Shown: positions 47,282 through 56,114, counted from the first letter of the stretch. The stretch is 64,000 nucleotides of DNA from Teredinibacter purpureus (GCF_014217335.1 NZ_CP060092.1:2125501-2189500), one strand, 5' to 3'. Notes: a model not told the origin generated them from the sequence alone. Numbers and translations: made by a program.

Positions 47282-48085
47282 GTGTCTGAAACTCCAACAA
47301 TTCTAAAAAAAATAATCGCAAGAAAGCACGAAGAAGTTGCTGAGCGAAAACAGCAGGTGTCTGAGCAACAGCTTCGAGATTTGGCGGCGGCGCAATCTTC
47401 TGCGCGCGGCTTTGTTGCGGCGATGGAAGCTAAATTAGCGTCTGGTCGTTCGGCTGTAATTGCAGAAATCAAAAAAGCATCGCCGAGCAAAGGGGTGATC
47501 CGGGAGCACTTTGTTCCCGCTGAGATTGCAAAAAGTTATGCGCGAGGTGGAGCGGCGTGCTTATCTGTTTTAACTGACGTTGATTATTTTCAAGGGGCTG
47601 ATGAGTATTTGCGGCAGGCAAGAGCGGCTGTTGACCTGCCTGTAATACGAAAAGATTTTATTGTTGACCCCTATCAAGTGATAGAAGCGCGTGCAATAGG
47701 TGCTGATTGTGTATTGCTCATTGTGTCGGCCCTGGATCGCCAGCAATTGCATGACTTAAATACGTTGGCTCATGAGATGGGGTTAGATGTGTTGATAGAA
47801 GTTCATGGGTTGGCTGAACTGGAATTGGCGTTAGAGCTACCAAACAAACTCGTGGGCATTAATAACCGCAACCTACATTCATTTGACGTTACACTTGATA
47901 CAACGTTTCAGTTGTTGGATAAAATCCCTAACGATAAAATCGTGGTCACCGAAAGTGGCATTTTGGCGCAAAATGATGTTCTTGCGATGCGCGAGCGTAG
48001 AGTCAATGCGTTTTTGGTAGGGGAGTCGTTTATGCGCGCCCCAGAACCAGGCGAAAAACTACAGGAGCTGTTTGGTACGGCATAA
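47282..48085 (+). CDS. trpC: Indole-3-glycerol phosphate synthase
   Basis: This is a monofunctional TrpC of 267 residues, not fused to TrpF. It has [30 protein letters not shown] with the catalytic Lys and Ser, [28 protein letters not shown] and [13 protein letters not shown]. It starts with GTG, 15 bp after trpD, and ends trpGDC, separated from convergent vfr by a terminator. Confidence 0.96.
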   Translation: MSETPTILKKIIARKHEEVAERKQQVSEQQLRDLAAAQSSARGFVAAMEAKLASGRSAVIAEIKKASPSKGVIREHFVPAEIAKSYARGGAACLSVLTDVDYFQGADEYLRQARAAVDLPVIRKDFIVDPYQVIEARAIGADCVLLIVSALDRQQLHDLNTLAHEMGLDVLIEVHGLAELELALELPNKLVGINNRNLHSFDVTLDTTFQLLDKIPNDKIVVTESGILAQNDVLAMRERRVNAFLVGESFMRAPEPGEKLQELFGTA

Positions 48086-48105
48086 GGTTGTAGCCGATAC
48101 TAGAA

Positions 48106-48142
48106 TAAAAAAATGGGCGCCTTTAGTGGGCGCCCATTACGT
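48106..48142. terminator. Bidirectional terminator between trpC and vfr
   Basis: ATGGGCGCC (48113-48121) pairs with GGCGCCCAT (48129-48137) around a 7-base loop. The run of seven A's before it serves as a U tract for the minus-strand vfr transcript. The plus side has only ACGTTTTG after it. Confidence 0.8.
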
Positions 48143-48164
48143 TTTGTCTGGTGTTGGGTGTGCG

Positions 48165-48800
48165 TTAACGTGTTCCGAATACCACCATAGTTTTGCCTTT
48201 GACGGAGACCAAACCTTGGTCTTCTAGCGTTTTCAGTACGCGCCCCACCATTTCGCGTGAACAGCCTACAATGCGACCAATTTCCTGACGTGTAATCTTT
48301 ATTTGCATGCCGTCTGGGTGGGTCATTGCGTCGGGCTCTTTGCATAAATCTAGCAGTGTACGCGCTACGCGGCCTGTCACATCTAAAAAGGCCAAATCTC
48401 CAACTTTGCGGGTGGTATTACGCAAGCGGCGGGCCATTTGCGTACCAAGAGCAAAAAGAAACTCTGGGTGTTCTTCAGAAATTTCCTGAAATTTAGTGTA
48501 AGAGACTTCTGCTATTTCGCATTCTGTTTTGGCCCTAACCCATGCGCTGCGATTGTCTTGCGCGTCGAATAGGCCCATTTCGCCAAAAAAATCGCCATCA
48601 TTTAAATAGGCGACAATCATTTCTCGGCCTTCTTCGTCTTCAATGAGAACCGTTACGGACCCTTTGATGATGTAGTAGAGCGAATCGCTTTTATCACCCG
48701 CATAAATGAGCGTGCTTTTCGCGGGGTAGCGGCGACGATGGCAGTGAGCCAAAAAGTCGTCCACATTATTTATGTGCGGTGTTAGTGATACAGCAACCAA
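48165..48800 (-). CDS. vfr: cAMP-activated global regulator Vfr/CRP
   Basis: This 211-residue CRP-family regulator has a cNMP-binding domain starting [20 protein letters not shown], with [10 protein letters not shown] and a phosphate-cassette [16 protein letters not shown]. The C-terminal winged helix has [32 protein letters not shown] and its position beside trpC and osmC match Vfr of pseudomonads. The reading frame extends to 48851, but the TTG at 48800 has AGGA seven bases upstream and gives MVAVSLTP, the usual N-terminus, so I choose that non-ATG start. Confidence 0.93.
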   Translation of the reverse strand: MVAVSLTPHINNVDDFLAHCHRRRYPAKSTLIYAGDKSDSLYYIIKGSVTVLIEDEEGREMIVAYLNDGDFFGEMGLFDAQDNRSAWVRAKTECEIAEVSYTKFQEISEEHPEFLFALGTQMARRLRNTTRKVGDLAFLDVTGRVARTLLDLCKEPDAMTHPDGMQIKITRQEIGRIVGCSREMVGRVLKTLEDQGLVSVKGKTMVVFGTR

Positions 48801-48994
48801 GTTAGTATCCTCGAGTCTTCGAACAAAATTGAGCGCGACGGCTAAACACAAGTTTAGCGCGTTTTATTATTATTGAAATTCAATTTGCGGCGCGCATCCT
48901 CAATGAGTATAACCCGAGAGTTGCTATAAACTGAATAGCCTGTAGCTGTTCATGTCAGTGTTTAATCACAAAAACTGAATTGTTTTCAAAAACC

Positions 48995-49011
48995 ATACTG
49001 TGTCACAGTAT
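48995..49011. promoter_or_regulatory. Perfect 17-bp palindrome in the vfr-osmC divergent region
   Basis: ATACTGTG (48995-49002), a central T, and CACAGTAT (49004-49011) form an exact palindrome between the divergent vfr and osmC genes. It contains TGTG/CACA halves but not at the spacing of a CRP site (TGTGA-N6-TCACA). An operator for an unidentified dimeric regulator is likely. The remainder of 48801-49157 has no gene. Confidence 0.55.
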
Positions 49012-49157
49012 TTGGGGGTGAAATATTTTAGCGCATAAGCAAAGGCCTTTTATGGTAATCTTTGCGCGTTTTTTTAAGCCAAGCGATATTTGGCGTCGCA
49101 ATAATTAATTCTATTCGATTTTCGAATTACGTAATCAAATGAAAGTAGGTTCGCGTT

Positions 49158-49580
49158 ATGCAAGCAACAGTAAAATGGGTGGATGGCGCCCAATTTCTTG
49201 GGGAGTCTGGTAGTGGTCACAGTGTCGTTATGGACGGGCCTCCAGATCATGGTGGCCGAGATACCGGTGTACGCCCAATGGAGATGTTATTACTCGGGTT
49301 AGGGGGCTGCGCGTCATTTGATGTGATGAGTATTCTCAAGAAAACACGGCAAAAAGTTTCGGGCTGTAAAACTGAAATAGAAGCAACGCGCGCCGATGCC
49401 GTGCCTGCCGTTTTTACCCATATTCACTTAAAATTTATTGTGGAAGGTGCCGGTTTGAAAGACGCTCAGGTTAAGCGAGCGGTAGAGCTTTCGGCAGAAA
49501 AATATTGTTCTGCCTCTATAATGTTAGAAGCTGCAGGCGTCGAAATGAGTCATAGCTATGAAATAGTCGACTTGAGCTAG
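49158..49580 (+). CDS. OsmC/Ohr family protein
   Basis: This 140-residue OsmC-like protein (YhfA subgroup by its place beside crp) has GGRDTGVRPMEMLLLGLGGC with the first redox Cys, then FDVMSILKKTRQKVSGCKTE, and AEKYCSASIMLEA with the second Cys. The family reduces organic peroxides or acts on electrophiles. It lies divergent from vfr, as yhfA is beside crp in enterics and pseudomonads. Confidence 0.9.
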   Translation: MQATVKWVDGAQFLGESGSGHSVVMDGPPDHGGRDTGVRPMEMLLLGLGGCASFDVMSILKKTRQKVSGCKTEIEATRADAVPAVFTHIHLKFIVEGAGLKDAQVKRAVELSAEKYCSASIMLEAAGVEMSHSYEIVDLS

Positions 49581-49647
49581 CTGTGTGATTGTTATGCATG
49601 TATAGCGTTCTATTCGCTTTTTTTAACGCTAGCAAAAGGAGAGAAAT

Positions 49648-50580
49648 GTGTTCGAGCGGGTAGGGAGAGCTCTATTGGCCCGCAGGCCGGTTGGGCGCGT
49701 TTTTCTCTGTGTATTATTCATGCTTTTGGCGGTATTGTCGTTTGCACAGGCAGAGCCAACGGTTGAACGGGTTACGCCGTTAACTATTAGTTTCCCTTAT
49801 ATTAAAAGTGACCCCGTCTACGAAGAGCGTTCTATTTATATTCAGGCGCTTCTTAAGCTCATATTAGACAGCACGGGTATCCCGTTTATATTGTCACCGG
49901 CCGATGAGCGCACTGTACCGTCGAGCCGTACGGCCATGTTTATGAATCAAGGCCACTTTAACGTGGCAGCATTGCACACAAATCCCGATCGAGAGCGGCT
50001 CATGCGGCCTATTCGAATCCCTATTTTTAGGGGGTTGGGTGGCTGGCGGTTACTCTTTGTGCGCCAAGCCGATGTTGATCTGTTTGAAGGCGTAGCCAGT
50101 TTGGCTCAACTCAAGCAATTAATGGCAGGCCAAGGGCACGATTGGCCCGATACCCCAATACTAACCGACAGTGGTTTTAAACTGCGCACATCGGTGAATA
50201 GAGATAGCCTCTACGAAATGCTACGTTTAGAGCGTATCGACTTTTTTCCGCGCGGTGCCTATGAAATCTGGCACGAAGAAGGCCTTTCGCAAACGGTTGA
50301 TCTTGTCATCGACCGTCATCTTGCGCTGCGCTACCCCACGGCCACCTATCTGTATGTGGCTAAGCAAGATGAGGCGTTGGCCACCCTATTGGAAGAGGGT
50401 TTCGAAACTATTATTGCAGATGGCTCTTTTAACCGTTTGTTTATGTCCTATTTAGGTGAGGCAATTTTTAAGGCGCAGCTAGACCAGCGGACAATCTTCG
50501 AGATACCCAACCCAAGCCTTACAGCCGAAACACCGCTGCAGCGTAAAGCCTTATGGTTCCACGTTGAAGAGTTGAAATAG
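49648..50580 (+). CDS. Periplasmic solute-binding-protein-like protein, paralogue 1
   Basis: This protein of about 310 residues has a basic N-terminus and a hydrophobic signal segment ending at SFAQAEP. The mature part starts LTISFPYIKSDPVYEERSIYI and has GHFNVAALHTNPDRERLMRPI, RIPIFRGLGGWRLLFVR and FPRGAYEIWHEE, as in extracellular solute-binding family 3-like proteins. No permease or ATPase is adjacent, so it may be an orphan sensor or capture protein. GTG start with GGAGAG upstream. It is paralogous to the next gene. Confidence 0.7.
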   Translation: MFERVGRALLARRPVGRVFLCVLFMLLAVLSFAQAEPTVERVTPLTISFPYIKSDPVYEERSIYIQALLKLILDSTGIPFILSPADERTVPSSRTAMFMNQGHFNVAALHTNPDRERLMRPIRIPIFRGLGGWRLLFVRQADVDLFEGVASLAQLKQLMAGQGHDWPDTPILTDSGFKLRTSVNRDSLYEMLRLERIDFFPRGAYEIWHEEGLSQTVDLVIDRHLALRYPTATYLYVAKQDEALATLLEEGFETIIADGSFNRLFMSYLGEAIFKAQLDQRTIFEIPNPSLTAETPLQRKALWFHVEELK

Positions 50581-50617
50581 GCAGCGTGCACAAAGTGCGT
50601 GAAATCCCACAATCATT

Positions 50618-50651
50618 GCCTATCCTTATATAGCGCCTATATTGGGTAGGC
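50618..50651 (+). repeat. Long imperfect hairpin between the two paralogues
   Basis: GCCTATCC (50618-50625) pairs with GGGTAGGC (50644-50651) with one mismatch. Inside, ATATAG and CTATAT pair perfectly around CGC. No T tract follows, so a terminator role is uncertain; an mRNA stability or partial-termination role is possible. Confidence 0.5.
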
Positions 50652-50698
50652 GTATGCCTTGGGCGAAACTCTATGATGATAGAGGTTGGTGTGCAGGA

Positions 50699-50727
50699 AA
50701 CAGCACACATAACAGCACACATAACAG
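50699..50727 (+). repeat. 12-bp tandem repeat (2.4 copies)
   Basis: AACAGCACACAT is repeated exactly twice (50699-50710, 50711-50722) and followed by AACAG. It lies 24 bp before the second binding-protein gene, between promoter distance and SD, so copy number changes could alter leader length. Confidence 0.7.
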
Positions 50728-50750
50728 GGCAGGCTAGAGAGTGACGTAAA

Positions 50751-51728
50751 GTGGTTCACAACACAGGAGCGTTAATTGTGCGTCTATTGATGGTGCTTTG
50801 TTGGGGAGGGCTGCTGTTCTCCTCCGTGTTAAACGCAGAAGAGCGCATTGCGCCCATCATTGCACCCATATCCGAAGCTGCGGAAGAGACGCCACTGGTG
50901 GTGAGGTATTCTTACAATACGTCCGACCCGGTTTATCTTCGTCGGGCTATCTATGTTGGTCGTCTACTGGATATGGTTCTAAGTAAGTCCGGCTCACCCT
51001 ACGTGTTAGAAATATCTGAAGTCAAAACGACGCCCTCCGTAAGGACCGCCGAGGAGCTGAGCCGGGGGTATTATGATGTGTCTGCAGTGCACACGAACAC
51101 GAAGCTCGAGCAAGAATTACGGCCTATTCGATACCCTATATTTCGGGGCCTCACGGGTTGGCGAATAATGTTTATTCGCCAAGAAAGTCGTCGTCAATTT
51201 GCCGCACTTCAAACGGCGGAGCAGCTAAAACTCTTAACTGCAGGCCAAGGGCATAACTGGCCCGACAACTCGATATTACTGCACAATGGTTACAGTTTGC
51301 GTACCGGCGTCAATCGCAATAGTTTATATAAACTATTGACCTACAATCGGATCGATTATTTTCCGAGAGGGGTTTATCAAATATGGAACGAACAAGAGTT
51401 ACTCGCACCTGAGGGTGTAGTCATTGATACCAATGTGCTATTGCGCTACCCAACGGCTACGTACTTTTTTGTGCCTATAGAACATGAAAATATGGCAAGG
51501 GTGCTGGAGAAGGGTTTTGAGGTTGCTTTAGAAGATGGCTCGTTTCACGCGTTTTTTAGAGAGGAAATGGGGCTATTCATTTTCAAGGGGCAGCTGGGTA
51601 AAAGGGTTGTCTTCGACATGGATAACCCCAACCTACCGCCTGAAACGCCCCTAAAAAGAAAAGAACTTTGGTTCGATTTAGAGGAGCTAAAACAGGCTGA
51701 TTGGGCAACCCCAAAGGCAATGAAATAA
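50751..51728 (+). CDS. Periplasmic solute-binding-protein-like protein, paralogue 2
   Basis: This protein of about 325 residues has a signal peptide (IVRLLMVLCWGGLLFSSVLNAEE). The mature part VVRYSYNTSDPVYLRRAIYVG parallels paralogue 1 throughout: YYDVSAVHTNTKLEQELRPI, RYPIFRGLTGWRIMFIRQ, LKLLTAGQGHNWPDNS, YSLRTGVNRNSLYKLL and FPRGVYQIWNEQE. GTG start at 50751. It arose by tandem duplication followed by divergence. No transporter genes lie nearby. Confidence 0.7.
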   Translation: MVHNTGALIVRLLMVLCWGGLLFSSVLNAEERIAPIIAPISEAAEETPLVVRYSYNTSDPVYLRRAIYVGRLLDMVLSKSGSPYVLEISEVKTTPSVRTAEELSRGYYDVSAVHTNTKLEQELRPIRYPIFRGLTGWRIMFIRQESRRQFAALQTAEQLKLLTAGQGHNWPDNSILLHNGYSLRTGVNRNSLYKLLTYNRIDYFPRGVYQIWNEQELLAPEGVVIDTNVLLRYPTATYFFVPIEHENMARVLEKGFEVALEDGSFHAFFREEMGLFIFKGQLGKRVVFDMDNPNLPPETPLKRKELWFDLEELKQADWATPKAMK

Positions 51729-51775
51729 CGCTGCGCCTAGAGGAAAAAATACGTGGACAGCTACGGGCCTAATGG

Positions 51776-52423
51776 TTAAATTTTGTAGCTCGTTTCGGTC
51801 ATGGCTTTCGATATTAACGACATGACACCCTTGATAGGCCCCGGAAAACGCACGCCACCGGCATCAAGGGCGGTATGTGCGTGTTTTGCTTCATCCACCA
51901 GCATTTGCTCGACAATAGCACGCGAGGCTACATCGTTCTCCGGCAGTTCCTCTAGGTGTTTTTCTAAATGCTTACACACCTGATTTTCTGTGGCGGCAAC
52001 AAAGCCGAGGCTCACCTTATCGCTAATAAGGCCTGCGGTTGCACCAATACCAAATGACAACCCGTACCATAAGGGGTTGAGTAGGCTTGTATGGCTCCCC
52101 AAACTATCGATACGTTCCTCACACCACGCCAAATGATCAATCTCTTCGTCTGCCGCCAACTCCATCTCTTTACGCACGGCCGGTAGTTTTGCCGTAAGTG
52201 CTTGCCCCTGATACAACGCTTGTGCGCATACCTCGCCCGCATGATTTACGCGCATAAGCCCTGCGGCATGTCGCCGTTCGGTATCGGATAGCGGCTCTGG
52301 CTGCGCTACCTCCGGTTTAGGCGTATCGCGCGTGAGAGTTTGTGTGCCCGGAGTAAGCGTGCGCAACGCACGGTCGGCCCCGCAAATAAAGGAGTCCAGC
52401 ATTGAGAGATGACGATCGGCCAT
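51776..52423 (-). CDS. coq7: 2-polyprenyl-3-methyl-6-methoxy-1,4-benzoquinone monooxygenase (Coq7 type)
   Basis: This 215-residue di-iron hydroxylase carries out the C6 hydroxylation step of ubiquinone synthesis. Iron ligands are visible in [48 protein letters not shown] and [15 protein letters not shown] (Glu and ExxH pairs). The extended N-terminus ([17 protein letters not shown]) is typical of the pseudomonad form. It is convergent with paralogue 2 of the binding-protein pair. Confidence 0.95.
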   Translation of the reverse strand: MADRHLSMLDSFICGADRALRTLTPGTQTLTRDTPKPEVAQPEPLSDTERRHAAGLMRVNHAGEVCAQALYQGQALTAKLPAVRKEMELAADEEIDHLAWCEERIDSLGSHTSLLNPLWYGLSFGIGATAGLISDKVSLGFVAATENQVCKHLEKHLEELPENDVASRAIVEQMLVDEAKHAHTALDAGGVRFPGPIKGVMSLISKAMTETSYKI

Positions 52424-52568
52424 AAAACCACCTGCAAATTAGTAAAACTGAGGAGCGATTCCCTTAACATAGAGCCGCCACTAATGAAGTTTAACCCCAA
52501 GCGGCGCTACAATGCTCGTTAAAAAATGGGTTCGCTAAAAGAACGCTTAAAGCGACTAAAGGGAGATT

Positions 52569-54044
52569 ATGAATAATAACGATTTAAGGCTCATACTCAA
52601 TACCAATGTTTCACTGCTCGTGGTCGAAACATGGGATGAGTCAAGAACGCTCGAACTTTTACAAGACCTGTTTCGCACAGAAAGTGTACCCGCATGGAGT
52701 TGGAGCTGCACAAGCGGTTTAGCCCCACTAGGTTTTGGGCTAGAGCTAGCCAACCCAGAGCAATACGCCGACCCCGAAGTAGCGCTCAACTTCATAAAAC
52801 AATACGGAAAGCGCGGCGCCTTTGTACTGTGCGATATGCACCCCTATCTCGACGCCCCCAAAATTATACGGCAGCTTAAAGATATTGCGCTCTCACACGG
52901 CCAACATAAACACAAAGTCGTATTGGTGAGCCATCGCTTAGAACTCCCGGCAGAACTAAGCCGCTATGGCGCCTCGGTATCAATCTCGATGCCAACCGAA
53001 GACGAAATTCTTGCCATAGTGCGTGAACAAGCACGGCAATGGTCGGATAAAAACCACAGAAGCAAAATTAAAACCGACAACGAAACCTTACAAAAACTGG
53101 TCAATAACTTAAAAGGCTTACCGCATCAAGATGTACGTAGGCTAGCCTACGGCGCCATCGCCGATGATGGCGCCATAACCGAAGACGATTTGCCCGAAGT
53201 CACAAAAGCAAAATTCGCCTTAATGAATATGGAAGGCATACTGCACTTCGAATACAGCACGGCGCACTTGCGTGATGTGGCAGGCTTATACAGCCTTAAA
53301 CAATGGCTAGAGGATAGACGAAAAGCCATGACCACCGACGACACAGCACTAGACCCACCCAAAGGGGTACTATTATTCGGTGTGCAAGGTGGCGGAAAAA
53401 GTTTGGCTGCGAAATCGATAGCGGGCGTGTGGGGCTTACCGCTATTGCGTTTGGACATGGCGGCATTATTCAATAAATACATTGGCGAAACCGAACGAAA
53501 CCTGCGCGAAGCATTAAAACTGGCCGACCTCATGTCGCCCTGCGTGCTATGGCTAGATGAAATAGAAAAAGGAATGGCGCAAGGCAATGACGACGGCGGC
53601 ACACCCAAACGATTGCTGGGAACATTACTCACCTGGATGGCCGAACGAAAAAGCCGTGTTTTTATGGTGGCTACCAGTAACGACATCAGCCAGCTTCCGC
53701 CAGAACTGATGCGTAAAGGTCGGTTCGACGAAATATTTTTTGTAGACCTGCCAGACAACCAAACGCGTTACACCATCTTTTCTATTCACCTGAAAAAACG
53801 CGACCTCGATCCCTCACGCTATAATCTAGATGCGCTTGCGCAAATGTCTGAAGGCTACACTGGAGCAGAAATAGAGCAAGCGGTCGTGTCTGCCACCTAT
53901 GCGGCCGCAGCAAGAAACGAAAAAGTATCCAACCAACTCTTACAAGATGCCATTCAAAAAACCCAACCTCTATCCGTGGTAATGGCAGAGAAAATGTCCG
54001 AACTAAAGGCGTGGGCGAAAGAACGTGCCGTACCGGCCAATTAA
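52569..54044 (+). CDS. Ycf46-type AAA+ ATPase
   Basis: This 491-residue protein has an N-terminal Ycf46-like domain (NTNVSLLVVETWDESRTLEL; HKVVLVSHRLELPAELSRYG) and a classical AAA module. Walker A FGVQGGGKSLAAKSIAG is near residue 270, CVLWLDEIEKGMAQG near 325, and the arginine-finger region ELMRKGRFDEIFFVDLP near 400. The lid has EGYTGAEIEQAVVSATYAA. Plastid and cyanobacterial Ycf46 has been linked to CO2 and photosynthesis control; the bacterial role is unclear. Likely a cytosolic remodeller. mscS follows at 95 bp. Confidence 0.85.
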   Translation: MNNNDLRLILNTNVSLLVVETWDESRTLELLQDLFRTESVPAWSWSCTSGLAPLGFGLELANPEQYADPEVALNFIKQYGKRGAFVLCDMHPYLDAPKIIRQLKDIALSHGQHKHKVVLVSHRLELPAELSRYGASVSISMPTEDEILAIVREQARQWSDKNHRSKIKTDNETLQKLVNNLKGLPHQDVRRLAYGAIADDGAITEDDLPEVTKAKFALMNMEGILHFEYSTAHLRDVAGLYSLKQWLEDRRKAMTTDDTALDPPKGVLLFGVQGGGKSLAAKSIAGVWGLPLLRLDMAALFNKYIGETERNLREALKLADLMSPCVLWLDEIEKGMAQGNDDGGTPKRLLGTLLTWMAERKSRVFMVATSNDISQLPPELMRKGRFDEIFFVDLPDNQTRYTIFSIHLKKRDLDPSRYNLDALAQMSEGYTGAEIEQAVVSATYAAAARNEKVSNQLLQDAIQKTQPLSVVMAEKMSELKAWAKERAVPAN

Positions 54045-54139
54045 TCAAAAATAAAACAACAAATTTAACCCCTTTAACACTAACCGGCTATGATTGTAAG
54101 AAATTGTAGCGGCTCAAAATAAAAGCAAGGAGAATATTC

Positions 54140-54970
54140 GTGGATATAGAAGAAATGGTTGCCGGTGTTACCGAAGTAGCAGTTACCTGGCTGCAAGAAA
54201 ATGCCTTATCGCTGGTGTTGGCGTTGGCCATATTTATTATAGGCCGTTGGGTGGCTAGCATTCTAGCCAATGTTGTGCACGCGATACTCACGCGGTCGAA
54301 AGTTGACGACATTCTTGTCGACTTCCTCTCTGGAATAGCCAAATCAATTTTAGTGCTATTCGTTATCATTGCCGCGCTAGGGCAACTTGGTATCGACACA
54401 ACCTCGCTAATCGCGCTACTGGGTGCTGCAGGCTTAGCCGTCGGTTTAGCGCTAAAAGATTCGTTACAGAACTTTGCGTCCGGCGTAATGTTAATCTTGT
54501 TTAGGCCGTTTAAATCGGGCGATTTCGTTGACGCCGGTGGCGTAACGGGAATTGTAGAGCGCATTACCGTATTCTCTACCACTATGCGAACGGGCGACAA
54601 CAAAGAAGTGATAGTGCCCAACGGATTAATATACGGCGGCACCATCACCAACTTCTCCGCGCGCGAAACCCGAAGAGTCGACATGGTATTTGGTATAGGC
54701 TACGACGCCGATTTATTAAAAGCCAAAAACATACTCATTGAAATGCTCGAAAAAGATGAACGCGTATTAGCAGACCCAGCACCCGTAGTTGCCGTTAGCG
54801 AACTGGCCGACAGCGCCGTAAATTTCGTGGTGCGCCCATGGGTGAAATCTGCCGATTACTGGGGCGTATACTGGGATATGCACGAAAACGTTAAGTTACG
54901 TTTCGATAGCGAAAATATATCCATACCGTACCCACAAATGGACGTACACCTAAACAAACTAAACGATTAA
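54140..54970 (+). CDS. mscS: Small-conductance mechanosensitive channel (MscS family)
   Basis: This 276-residue inner-membrane channel opens under membrane tension at osmotic downshock. Two N-terminal helices (ENALSLVLALAIFIIGRWVA and SGIAKSILVLFVIIAALG) precede the pore helix TM3 ALLGAAGLAVGLALKDSLQN, rich in Ala/Gly. The beta domain has RPFKSGDFVDAGGVTGIVER and VIVPNGLIYGGTITNFSA. The size is that of E. coli MscS (286). A terminator follows at 55001. Confidence 0.95.
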   Translation: MDIEEMVAGVTEVAVTWLQENALSLVLALAIFIIGRWVASILANVVHAILTRSKVDDILVDFLSGIAKSILVLFVIIAALGQLGIDTTSLIALLGAAGLAVGLALKDSLQNFASGVMLILFRPFKSGDFVDAGGVTGIVERITVFSTTMRTGDNKEVIVPNGLIYGGTITNFSARETRRVDMVFGIGYDADLLKAKNILIEMLEKDERVLADPAPVVAVSELADSAVNFVVRPWVKSADYWGVYWDMHENVKLRFDSENISIPYPQMDVHLNKLND

Positions 54971-55000
54971 AAAAAAATAATTAGAAAAAATTAGAAAACA

Positions 55001-55030
55001 AAGGGAAGCGTAAACGCGCTTCCCTTTTTA
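55001..55030 (+). terminator. Rho-independent terminator after mscS
   Basis: AAGGGAAGCG (55001-55010) pairs with CGCTTCCCTT (55017-55026) around TAAACG and is followed by TTTA. It ends the ycf46-mscS unit before the CRISPR-associated region. Confidence 0.85.
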
Positions 55031-55154
55031 GTGTCGCCCCCTTTTACAGCGCAATAACACCCCTTCCTTCCCCGCTTGATCTCCCTCATGTAATCCCATT
55101 GGTGTGCCTACAACAACTGTGGTCTAATCGTAGAGTGAATAAAAGGAGAGGAAC

Positions 55155-56114
55155 ATGGACAAGTTCGATCGTTTTCAATATTTACATCGTCTGTTTATCT
55201 CCCGTAAACGGCCCATCCCAATTAAACGTATCGCAGAAAAACTGGAGTGTAGCGAACACAATGCAAAACGGCTAATACACCAACTAAGGGATTATTGGGC
55301 AGCCCCCCTTATGTACTGCAGCCAATCAAAAGGGTGGTATTACGCTATAAAAACCGGTGAAAAATTCGAACTCCCCGGTTTATGGCTTACCGCAGACGAA
55401 CTCCAAGGGCTAACGGCATTACTTCACCTGTTACATGGGCTCAACCAAGGCCTCGTCAGCAGCGAACTTACAATAATCGAAAACAGCATTACCCAACTAC
55501 TACAAGCACGCGGTATTAGCGCCGCAGCCTTCACCCAACATATACGTTACCTCCCTATCGCCAAGCGTGATATTAACCACACAAGTTTTAACGCTGTTGC
55601 CGAAGCGCTCATACAACGCAAACAGCTCAACATACAGTATCGCGATTACCGCAATCAGAAAACCACACGCACCATAAGCCCCCAAACATTAGTGTACTAC
55701 CGCGAAAATTGGCACCTAGATGCTTGGTGCCACACGCGCAACGCACTGCGAACATTTTCAATATCACGAATAGAACGCTTCGAAAAACAACAGATAAAAG
55801 CCGAAACCCTACCGCAAGAACAGCTTTCCTCCCACTTCGCGAGCAGTTACGGTATTTTTGCCGGCACCGCCAAACACACCGCAAAATTACGTTTTTACCC
55901 CGAAGTAGCCAGAGAGATTGCAAGCCAGCAATGGCACCCCAAACAGCATGGAGAATGGCAAGGCGGCTGTTACTTACTCAGTATTCCCTACAATCACGAC
56001 ACCGAATTAATAATGGAACTGTTGAAATACGGCGGTAATGTAGAAGTGCTGGCGCCACCTATTTTACGGCAACACGTGAAGGAAAAATTGAAGGCCGCTT
56101 TGGCGTGGTATTAG
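55155..56114 (+). CDS. WYL-domain transcriptional regulator next to cas genes
   Basis: This 319-residue regulator has an N-terminal winged helix-turn-helix (FDRFQYLHRLFISRKRPIPI; KRIAEKLECSEHNAKRLIHQ). A WYL domain (about residues 140-215) carries IQYRDYRNQKTTRTISPQTL and YYRENWHLDAWCHTRNALRT, the motif reading W-H-L. The C-terminal WCX extension starts LRFYPEVAREIASQQWH. WYL proteins sense nucleic acid ligands or nucleotides and often control CRISPR-Cas and other defence genes. It lies 106 bp upstream of cas1 in the same direction, so regulation of the cas operon is likely. GGAGAGG precedes the start. Confidence 0.88.
   Translation: MDKFDRFQYLHRLFISRKRPIPIKRIAEKLECSEHNAKRLIHQLRDYWAAPLMYCSQSKGWYYAIKTGEKFELPGLWLTADELQGLTALLHLLHGLNQGLVSSELTIIENSITQLLQARGISAAAFTQHIRYLPIAKRDINHTSFNAVAEALIQRKQLNIQYRDYRNQKTTRTISPQTLVYYRENWHLDAWCHTRNALRTFSISRIERFEKQQIKAETLPQEQLSSHFASSYGIFAGTAKHTAKLRFYPEVAREIASQQWHPKQHGEWQGGCYLLSIPYNHDTELIMELLKYGGNVEVLAPPILRQHVKEKLKAALAWY

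Noticed and set aside
48960..48990. CRP/Vfr binding site GTGTTTAATCACA upstream of osmC
   Set aside because: Only one half-site (TCACA) is good; the other half at the right spacing does not match TGTGA.
53147..53758. 203-codon frame antisense to the Ycf46-type ATPase
   Set aside because: It mirrors the Walker region of a clear AAA gene; serine/proline-rich composition is typical of a shadow frame.
54088..54684. 198-codon frame antisense to mscS
   Set aside because: The plus-strand MscS motifs are unmistakable and the antisense product has no recognisable features.
50000..55200. dif site near the skew reversal
   Set aside because: I looked for the XerC/XerD arms in the intergenic gaps (50581-50750, 52424-52568, 54045-54139, 54971-55154) and saw no convincing match.
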